In this document: positions 7,007-12,301 of the stretch, piece after piece | Layout of the letters: each line of letters begins with the position of its first letter | Numbering within the stretch: the stretch's first letter is position 1 | Assembly (NCBI GenBank): GCA_030636485.1 | Contig: DAOVWV010000020.1 | Span: 1 to 12,301, forward strand | Reading direction: 5' to 3' | DNA from: Methyloprofundus sp. | GTDB taxonomy: Bacteria > Pseudomonadota > Gammaproteobacteria > Methylococcales > Methylomonadaceae | Length of the DNA stretch: 12,301 nt | Translations under genes and position numbers: made by a program | Notes under the pieces: model-generated | Seen by the model: the letters and a program-made list of their open reading frames with translations, nothing else | The model's database searches: none | What the model was told of the DNA's origin: nothing

Positions 7007-8263
7007 ATGAATCTTAACGAACTTAAATTAAAACCTATTACAGACATTATTGCACTTGCTGAAGACCTAGGCATTGAAAATGTTTCCCGATCGAGAAAGC
7101 AGGAAGTTATCTTTTCCATTTTGAAGAAACAGGCGAAAAGTGGCGAAGATATTTATGGCGATGGCGTTATAGAAATCTTACAAGATGGTTTTGGTTTTTT
7201 AAGAACACCTGGCAGCTCTTATTTAGCAGGTCCAGATGATATATATGTTTCCCCTAGTCAAATCAGACGTTTTAGCTTACGCACCGGGGATACCATCAGC
7301 GGAAAAATAAGGCCTCCAAAAGATAATGAACGTTATTTTGCAATGCTCAAGGTTGAAAAAATCAATTTTGAAGCCCCCGAAAATGCCAAACATAAAATTC
7401 TCTTTTCTAACCTGACCCCCTTATTTCCTAATAAACGCTTTATCATGGAGCGTGGTGACGGTAGTAGTGAGGATTTAACTGGACGAGTGATTGATTTAAT
7501 TTCCCCCATTGGAAAAGGCCAGCGAGGACTGATCGTTTCACCTCCCAAGGCAGGTAAAACCATGATTCTGCAGAGCCTGGCACATGCCATAGCAGAAAAC
7601 AATCCTGAATGCTATATGATAGTGCTGCTCATTGATGAGCGCCCTGAAGAAGTGACCGAAATGCAACGCTGTATACGCGGCGAAGTGATTTCCAGCACCT
7701 TTGATGAGCCTGCTACGCGGCATGTTCAAGTGGCTGAAATGGTCATCGAAAAAGCCCGCCGCCTGGTTGAGCACAAACACGATGTAGTGATTTTGTTAGA
7801 CTCATTAACACGCTTGGCACGTGCCTATAATATGGTTGCCCCATCATCTGGAAAGTTACTTTCAGGGGGAGTCGATGCCAACGCTTTAGAAAAGCCTAAA
7901 CGTTTCTTTGGTGCTGCACGTAATATTGAAGAAGGCGGAAGCTTGACGATTATTGCTACGGCTCTTGTCGATACCGGATCACGGATGGATGAAGTGATTT
8001 ACGAAGAGTTCAAAGGAACAGGTAATATGGAACTGCACCTGGAACGTAAAATTGCTGAAAGGCGTATTTACCCTGCGATTAATATTAACCGCTCTGGCAC
8101 ACGCCGCGAAGATTATTTAGTAGATCCGGAAGCTTTACAAAAAACCTGGATTTTACGCAAAATCCTGCAACCTATGGATGAGATGGCGGCTTCTGAATTT
8201 ATGCTCGGCAAACTTAAAGACTTTAAGACAAACGCAGAGTTTTTTGACTCGATGAGACGTTAG
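7007..8263 (+). CDS. rho: Transcription termination factor Rho
   Basis: A hexameric RNA-dependent ATPase/translocase that ends transcription at Rho-dependent sites. The 418 residues (E. coli 419) show an N-terminal helix bundle (1 to about 47), an RNA-binding cold-shock-like domain with RNP1 GFGFLR (61-66) and the [13 protein letters not shown] segment (77-89), then the RecA-like ATPase. The ATPase has Walker A PPKAGKT (179-185), catalytic E211 in LLIDERPEE, Walker B VVILLDS (260-266), the Q-loop (about 278-290, [11 protein letters not shown]), the R-loop region around DTGSRMDE (322-329) and the arginine finger R366 in RSGTRRED. No large insertion such as those in actinobacterial or Bacteroidetes Rho is present. 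The ATG at 7007 gives MNLNELK, matching E. coli MNLTELK, although it lacks a Shine-Dalgarno sequence. It lies downstream of trxA behind a hairpin, probably with its own promoter. Confidence 0.98.
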   Translation: MNLNELKLKPITDIIALAEDLGIENVSRSRKQEVIFSILKKQAKSGEDIYGDGVIEILQDGFGFLRTPGSSYLAGPDDIYVSPSQIRRFSLRTGDTISGKIRPPKDNERYFAMLKVEKINFEAPENAKHKILFSNLTPLFPNKRFIMERGDGSSEDLTGRVIDLISPIGKGQRGLIVSPPKAGKTMILQSLAHAIAENNPECYMIVLLIDERPEEVTEMQRCIRGEVISSTFDEPATRHVQVAEMVIEKARRLVEHKHDVVILLDSLTRLARAYNMVAPSSGKLLSGGVDANALEKPKRFFGAARNIEEGGSLTIIATALVDTGSRMDEVIYEEFKGTGNMELHLERKIAERRIYPAININRSGTRREDYLVDPEALQKTWILRKILQPMDEMAASEFMLGKLKDFKTNAEFFDSMRR

Positions 8264-8315
8264 TTATGATATGATCTTGAGTCGTTCAAACCACTGGAAA
8301 AATCAGGAGAACATT

Positions 8316-8711
8316 ATGCTAAAATTCAGAACTTGTTTTTTTATGGCTGCATGTCTTTGTCTTTCACAGCAAGCAGCATTTGCTGAAGAAGAAATAGATC
8401 ATAGTGCACATCATCATCCTGTAGAGGAGGTTGATAGCAGTGTTTCCGAGCCTGAATATAGTTTGTCAGAAACTGATACTACATCTCCTACAGCCAAAGA
8501 GATGTGGTCGGAAGTTATCATTAGGCCCGTCGCTGCTCTTGGTAGCGTCACCGGGCTAGCCCTTTTTGTTGTTGCATCCCCGGTATCGGGTTTGGCAAGC
8601 ATTCCAGAGCCACATGATGTGTTTAAAACAACCTGGGATAATTTTGTGGTGACTCCTTATCATTTTGCTTTCCGTCGCCCCTTTGGTGATTATTCAGTCG
8701 AGTTAAACTAA
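8316..8711 (+). CDS. Small exported protein of unknown function with His-rich N-terminus
   Basis: A protein of 131 residues that I cannot name. An upstream in-frame ATG (8271) exists, but ATG 8316 is chosen: AGGAGA (8305-8310) lies 5 bases before it, and it begins with a clear signal sequence (1-23, ending AFA before EEE). The mature start is acidic and histidine-rich (DHSAHHHP, 28-35) and could bind a metal. A low-complexity Ser/Glu/Thr stretch follows (to about 60), then one hydrophobic segment (about 72-95), and a conserved-looking end, PEPHDVFKTTWDNFVVTPYHFAFRRPFGD (assembled here from residues 98-125 in two parts: PEPHDVFKTTWDNF, then VVTPYHFAFRRPFGD). The pattern of one membrane segment, an RP motif (70-71) and an RPFGD-like end resembles small conserved gammaproteobacterial proteins of unknown role that I recall. 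It follows rho by 52 bp and may share its transcript. A 6-bp CGAGTT/AACTCG stem overlaps its stop codon (8699-8716), without a T-run. Confidence 0.75.
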   Translation: MLKFRTCFFMAACLCLSQQAAFAEEEIDHSAHHHPVEEVDSSVSEPEYSLSETDTTSPTAKEMWSEVIIRPVAALGSVTGLALFVVASPVSGLASIPEPHDVFKTTWDNFVVTPYHFAFRRPFGDYSVELN

Positions 8712-8751
8712 ACTCGGAAGTGAGCTAACTAAAATGTAAGTTGTGTAAGTC

Positions 8752-8778
8752 GCTACATGACTTTTCATGCCGTGTAGC
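8752..8778. other. Weak stem-loop between convergent genes
   Basis: GCTACA (8752-8757) and TGTAGC (8773-8778) can pair around a 15-base loop, and an inner CATG/CATG pairing is an alternative. It lies between the convergent small exported protein gene and pntB, where a two-way terminator would be expected. No T-run flanks it on either strand, so termination here is doubtful. Confidence 0.3.
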
Positions 8779-8795
8779 CCCTGCGGTAGCTAAAT

Positions 8796-8819
8796 TATAC
8801 TTCGCGCGGTCACGGTTGC
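8796..8819 (+). repeat. Dispersed intergenic repeat, copy B (24-bp core only)
   Basis: Reads TATACTTCG, then CGCGGTCACGG, then TTGC on the plus strand. It differs from the first 24 bases of copy A (2064-2103, minus strand) at only two positions. The TTTCTAGCGGCT end found in copies A and C is missing. It lies 21 bp beyond the pntB stop, in the gap between two convergent genes. Confidence 0.75.
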
Positions 8820-8840
8820 AAAGTATTCCCCAGCCTAAAT

Positions 8841-10232
8841 CTAATTCCGTAACGCCTTTAATACCGCCTGCATACTATCATTCGCATCGCCGAATAACAT
8901 CTGCGTATGTTCATGCACGAACAACGGATTATCTACCCCGGCATAGCCAGATGCCATACTGCGTTTTAATACAATTGTATGCGCGCCTTTCCAGCACTCC
9001 AGTACCGGCATACCGGCAATAGGGCTGTTAGGGTCATCCAGTGCAGACGGATTAACAATATCGTTAGCACCGATAACGATGGTGACATCCATATCCGGAA
9101 AATCCTCATTGATTTCATCCATTTCATAAACAATATCATAAGGAACTTTTGCTTCTGCCAGCAATACATTCATATGCCCAGGCATACGCCCGGCAACTGG
9201 GTGTATACCAAAACGTACATTTTTACCTTTATCAAGCAATAGCTTACAGACTTCATTTACCGTGTGTTGCGCATGAGCAACGGCCATACCATAACCTGGG
9301 ATAATCATGATATTTCTTGCATCTTGCAGCAGTTCCGCTGCTTCCTGAATATTGATTTTCTGTACTTCACCTTCAACGACCCTAGCCGAGCCGCCCGACG
9401 TTGTGCCAAAGCCACCGGCAATCACACTAATAAAGCTCCGGTTCATGGCCCTACACATGATATAGCTTAAGATAGCACCGCTACTACCGACTAAAGCCCC
9501 TACAACAATAAGCAGGTCATTACCCAGCATAAATCCTGTCGCTGCCGCCGCCCAGCCTGAATAACTATTGAGCATGGACACCACAACTGGCATATCGGCT
9601 CCGCCTATGGCCATCACCATATGCACGCCAAATGCCAAGGCAATCAGAGTCATTAATAAGAGTACCCAGGTTCCACCGCCTGTTTGTACACTTTCTACAA
9701 AGTGTATGCATAACCAGATTGAAGTGATGAGCAAACCAAGATTAAGCCAGTGTCGCGCAGGCAATAGAACGGGGTTGCCACTGATACGGCCACTTAACTT
9801 GCCAAAGGCAATAACAGATCCGGAAAAAGTGACTGCACCAATGAAAATACCAATATAAATTTCGACCTCATGGATATTTTTCTCAACGCCAGTCAAGACA
9901 GAAGTCGGGTCAATAAAATTAGCATAGCCCACTAAAACAGCCGCCATACCGACTAGGCTATGCATAATGGCAACCAGCTCAGGCATTTGCGTCATTTTTA
10001 CATGTAATGCGGCTTTAGTACCCATAAAGCTTCCCACCAATAAAGCGATAATAATAATGCTATAAGATGAAACGGTATCACTCATCACTGTTGCAGCAAT
10101 TGCGATCCCCATCCCAATCATGCCATACCTATTTCCGCTACGCGCTTTTTCCTGGTGACTTAAACCACTAAGGCTAAAAATAAACAGTATGGATGCAACA
10201 ATGTAAGACATTGTAACTAGACCTTGAGACAT
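8841..10232 (-). CDS. pntB: NAD(P) transhydrogenase subunit beta
   Basis: The membrane and NADP(H)-binding subunit of the proton-translocating transhydrogenase, which uses the proton gradient to move hydride from NADH to NADP+. The 463 residues (E. coli 462) have an N-terminal membrane domain of about nine helices (1 to about 265) followed by domain III (about 290-463). H91 (in AIMHSLVG), D213 (GGADMP) and N222 (MLNSYSGW) fall exactly at the E. coli beta positions implicated in proton transfer. Domain III carries [10 protein letters not shown] (313-322), [14 protein letters not shown] (348-361) and [10 protein letters not shown] (388-397), which bind NADP(H). The start, ATG 10232, lies 12 bp after the pntA stop; a GGGGAGT ribosome binding site directly follows that stop codon, so the genes form an operon. 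Confidence 0.97.
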   Translation of the reverse strand: MSQGLVTMSYIVASILFIFSLSGLSHQEKARSGNRYGMIGMGIAIAATVMSDTVSSYSIIIIALLVGSFMGTKAALHVKMTQMPELVAIMHSLVGMAAVLVGYANFIDPTSVLTGVEKNIHEVEIYIGIFIGAVTFSGSVIAFGKLSGRISGNPVLLPARHWLNLGLLITSIWLCIHFVESVQTGGGTWVLLLMTLIALAFGVHMVMAIGGADMPVVVSMLNSYSGWAAAATGFMLGNDLLIVVGALVGSSGAILSYIMCRAMNRSFISVIAGGFGTTSGGSARVVEGEVQKINIQEAAELLQDARNIMIIPGYGMAVAHAQHTVNEVCKLLLDKGKNVRFGIHPVAGRMPGHMNVLLAEAKVPYDIVYEMDEINEDFPDMDVTIVIGANDIVNPSALDDPNSPIAGMPVLECWKGAHTIVLKRSMASGYAGVDNPLFVHEHTQMLFGDANDSMQAVLKALRN

Positions 10233-10244
10233 AATGATACTCCC

Positions 10245-11807
10245 CTATTTTCTGAACATTTCCAACATCCGCCGGGTCACTAAAAAGCCACCGACGATAT
10301 TGATTGAAGCAATTAAAATAGCGAGCCCTGCAAGTAAAGTAATCAGCCAACCAGGAGACGATATTTGTATCAATGCACCAATCACGATAATGCCACTAAT
10401 CGCATTAGTGACACTCATTAAAGGCGTGTGCAATGAGGCAGATACATTCCAGATCACTTCATAACCGATAAAACAGGACAGCACAAAGACGGTAAAATGG
10501 GTCATAAAAGAGGCTGGAGCATTCGCGCCTACCGCATACAATAGCAGCGCAACGCCCGCTAAAATAATGGCTTGCTTAGCCATTTCAGGCATAAGCGGCT
10601 TGCTTGCAACGGCAACGGCCTTAGTCGCTGGCGCTTCTGTCTGCGGAGCAGGGGAGGTCATTTGTTTAGGTGCAGGAGGTGGCCAGGTTATTTTTCCGGC
10701 TTTGGTGACGGTCGCGCCACGAATCACTTCATCATCCATGTTAACATCAATCACGCCATTTTTTTCAGGGCAGAGCTCGGTTAATAAATGACGCAGATTA
10801 GTGCCATACAGCTGACTGGATTGTGCTGCCATACGGCTAGGTAAATCCGTGTAGCCAATAATAGTGACACCCTGTTTAACCACTACTTTTCCAGCCTGGG
10901 TTAATTTGCAGTTGCCTCCCTGTTCGCCAGCGAGATCAACAATAACACTTCCCGCTTTCATGCTTTCTACCATACCCTGGGTGATTAATTCCGGTGCTGG
11001 CTTGCCGGGAATAAGCGCCGTGGTGATGATAATATCAACCTCCATGGCCTGGCGGGCAAACAGCTCCATTTCAGCGGCAATAAATTCTTTGCTCATGGTT
11101 TTAGCATAGCCACCTGTACCAGCGCCTTCTTCTTTAAAATCCAGCATCAGAAACTCGGCATCCATACTTTCGACCTGTTCCTTGACTTCCGGGCGCGTAT
11201 CAAACGCACGCACTATCGCCCCCATACTCTTAGCGGCACCAATAGCTGCCAGACCGGCAACGCCAACGCCAATTACCATCACTTTTGCGGGCGGAACTCT
11301 GCCTGCCGCAGTAATCTGCCCGGTAAAGAAGCGTCCAAAGTGCTGTGCCGCTTCAACCACAGCTCTATATCCGGCAATATTTGCCATAGAGCTTAAGGCA
11401 TCACATTTTTGCGCCCGGGATATGCGGGGAATGCTATCCATTGCCAGAACCGTTAGGTTTTTTGCCGTCAGGCGATTTAATAGGTCTTCATTTTGTGCCG
11501 GCCAGATAAAGCTGATTAGCTGCCCGCCATCAGCGAGTAACTCAACTTCATCAACGTCAAGAGTGGGGTTATTTTCCGGCCCGCGAACTTTGATGATAAG
11601 GTCAGATTCAGACCACAGCTTCTTTACATCTTTAACGATTGTTGCACCGGCTTCCTGATAAGCCTCATCAGAAAAATTAGCAGCCGTGCCTGCTCCTGTT
11701 TCGATGCTAACACTAAACCCCAGTTTAAGTAACTGCTCGGTTACGGCAGGAGTGGTCGCTACACGCCGCTCGCCTTGATGAATTTCTTTCGGTATACCAA
11801 TTATCAT
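10245..11807 (-). CDS. pntA: NAD(P) transhydrogenase subunit alpha
   Basis: The NAD(H)-binding subunit of the membrane transhydrogenase, and partner of PntB. The 520 residues (E. coli 510) begin with domain I (1 to about 375): [12 protein letters not shown] (6-17), the RQD loop [14 protein letters not shown] (R128, Q133, D136), a Rossmann GVGVAGLAA (180-188) with acidic D203 for the adenosine ribose, and [10 protein letters not shown] (318-327). A proline/alanine-rich linker (about 375-408), slightly longer than usual, leads to four membrane helices (about 410-515). It is therefore the two-subunit, E. coli-type architecture, not the three-gene form. The ATG at 11807 has a strong GAGGAGA (11812-11818) ribosome binding site. 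A short palindrome, CACAT-ATG-ATGTG (11821-11833), lies in the leader; its role is unknown. No clear promoter was recognised in the 275-bp gap upstream. Confidence 0.97.
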   Translation of the reverse strand: MIIGIPKEIHQGERRVATTPAVTEQLLKLGFSVSIETGAGTAANFSDEAYQEAGATIVKDVKKLWSESDLIIKVRGPENNPTLDVDEVELLADGGQLISFIWPAQNEDLLNRLTAKNLTVLAMDSIPRISRAQKCDALSSMANIAGYRAVVEAAQHFGRFFTGQITAAGRVPPAKVMVIGVGVAGLAAIGAAKSMGAIVRAFDTRPEVKEQVESMDAEFLMLDFKEEGAGTGGYAKTMSKEFIAAEMELFARQAMEVDIIITTALIPGKPAPELITQGMVESMKAGSVIVDLAGEQGGNCKLTQAGKVVVKQGVTIIGYTDLPSRMAAQSSQLYGTNLRHLLTELCPEKNGVIDVNMDDEVIRGATVTKAGKITWPPPAPKQMTSPAPQTEAPATKAVAVASKPLMPEMAKQAIILAGVALLLYAVGANAPASFMTHFTVFVLSCFIGYEVIWNVSASLHTPLMSVTNAISGIIVIGALIQISSPGWLITLLAGLAILIASINIVGGFLVTRRMLEMFRK

Positions 11808-12002
11808 TTTTTCTCCTCATCACATATGATGTGTAAGTGTAAAAAACTGCTAATAAATATTCTTGATTTGCTACCTTTTGACTTTGTTGGCTACTTCACT
11901 GTGCAAGATAAAGAAGCAAGCAGTGTTTTTAAGTCGGATTGTTAAAACTAAATTCAATTAGCCTCTTGTGCAGGATAGGGGATTAAGCCTGAATTTGCAA
12001 TA

Positions 12003-12041
12003 TATACTTCGCACAGCCACCGTTGCGGTTTTCTAGCGGCT
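12003..12041 (+). repeat. Dispersed intergenic repeat, copy C (39 bp, full core)
   Basis: On the plus strand it starts TATACTTCG and ends TTTCTAGCGGCT, both identical to copy A, with a diverged middle (mostly C/T and G/A changes). It lies 41 bp beyond the stop of the glycosyltransferase gene and opposite to it in orientation, in the gap upstream of pntA. Confidence 0.7.
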
Positions 12042-12061
12042 GTTTTTTGTCGATAACGGTG
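12013..12061 (+). other. Interleaved inverted repeats with a T-run, overlapping repeat copy C
   Basis: ACAGCC (12013-12018) pairs with GGCTGT (12038-12043), followed by TTTTT, which looks like an intrinsic terminator on the plus strand. CACCGTT (12018-12024) pairs with AACGGTG (12055-12061). The two pairings interleave, so they would be alternatives or a pseudoknot. No plus-strand gene is known to run into this site from the left, and on the minus strand no T-run follows, so its role for the glycosyltransferase gene is unclear. Confidence 0.4.
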
Positions 12062-12082
12062 TTACTAATGAATTTACAACCT

Positions 12083-12301
12083 CTAACTCACAATATCAAT
12101 GTGTTTAACTTTAGCCATTACCTGCTCCACTGAAATGAGCCGCATTGCCTCTAAACTAGGAATTTTCTTTTGCCAGGCTAGTTCTGTCGATGGTTTATGC
12201 ATAAATGCCTGGGCAACCTGAGCATAGATATTAATACAGTTTTGCAACTGATTATAAGGGCCTATATATTCAGGCCGGGTAACGGCATAAAGTCCAATCA
12301 C
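12083..12301 (-). CDS. Glycosyltransferase family 9 (heptosyltransferase-like), C-terminal fragment
   Basis: Only the last 72 residues are inside the window; the gene continues past the right edge, and the GTG at the edge is an internal valine codon, not a start. The fragment begins VIGLYAVTRPEYIGPYNQ, which fits the hydrophobic strand followed by T-x-P-x-x-x-GPY seen near the C-terminus of ADP-heptose:LPS heptosyltransferase-type GT9 proteins. The end (EAMRLISVEQVMAKV) matches the usual closing EAM-LI-V--V---I pattern. Such enzymes add heptose or related sugars to the LPS core at the inner face of the inner membrane. The exact sugar and acceptor cannot be told from this fragment. The gene ends in TAG at 12085-12083. 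Confidence 0.72.
   Translation of the reverse strand: MIGLYAVTRPEYIGPYNQLQNCINIYAQVAQAFMHKPSTELAWQKKIPSLEAMRLISVEQVMAKVKHIDIVS

Noticed and set aside
8271..8315. ATG 8271 as start of the small exported protein
   Set aside because: It would place 15 polar residues (MILSRSNHWKNQENI) before the signal sequence, while ATG 8316 has an ideal ribosome binding site and a normal signal peptide.
8741..9022. Plus-strand open frame of 93 codons starting in the gap before pntB
   Set aside because: Most of it is antisense to the conserved NADP-binding end of pntB, and its start lies within the hairpin/repeat gap. There is no family resemblance.
11182..11658. Long plus-strand open frame (158 codons) opposite pntA
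   Set aside because: It is fully antisense to the well-conserved domain I of pntA, has no plausible ribosome binding site or recognisable protein pattern, and its composition follows from the pntA codons.
1..12301. CRISPR array, tRNA/rRNA, insertion sequence, phage or defence island
   Set aside because: No regularly spaced repeats, no tRNA cloverleaf or rRNA-like sequence seen in the gaps, and no transposase, integrase or defence-type protein. All long genes are conserved housekeeping functions.

Overview
The window reads as a stretch of housekeeping chromosome from a gammaproteobacterium of moderate to low G+C. The evidence is local gene order: rhlB divergent from trxA with rho following, gpmI next to envC, yrbG next to kdsD, and a two-subunit pntA-pntB. 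All of these are arrangements known from Gammaproteobacteria such as E. coli. A methanotroph-like (Methylococcales) source is possible, but that is an impression and cannot be proved from this sequence. There is no transposase, integrase, phage gene, CRISPR array, tRNA or rRNA, and no obvious horizontally acquired block.

Layout, left to right. (1) 1-1923, minus strand: yrbG then kdsD, 12 bp apart. This is the start of the usual Kdo/LPS-transport cluster; kdsD runs off the left edge about a dozen codons short of its end. (2) 2126-4799, minus strand: gpmI (cofactor-independent phosphoglycerate mutase) then envC (activator of cell-division amidases), 7 bp apart and probably one operon. (3) 5077-6333, minus strand: a DEAD-box helicase recognised as RhlB by sequence and position. 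Its motif II reads HEAD instead of DEAD. (4) 6496-8711, plus strand: trxA (thioredoxin), rho (termination factor) and a small exported protein of unknown function. The rhlB/trxA divergent region carries a perfect CRP-type palindrome and a 13-bp tandem duplication that doubles a -35 box. The rho leader is C-rich and G-poor, as expected for an autogenous Rho target. (5) 8841-11807, minus strand: pntA then pntB, the membrane transhydrogenase, behind a strong ribosome binding site. (6) 12083-12301, minus strand: the C-terminal end of a family 9 glycosyltransferase (heptosyltransferase-like) that enters from the right edge.

Functionally the genes serve the cell envelope (kdsD, envC, the glycosyltransferase), central and redox metabolism (gpmI, trxA, pntAB) and RNA fate (rhlB, rho). 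The main non-coding discovery is a small dispersed repeat. Three copies share a core beginning TATACTTCG and lie in three separate intergenic gaps (2064-2103, 8796-8819, 12003-12041). I did not find a convincing new multi-gene system. The items most worth a second look are the HEAD helicase, the repeat family, the CRP-like site with doubled promoter, and the rho leader. No gene-free stretch exceeds 300 bases.
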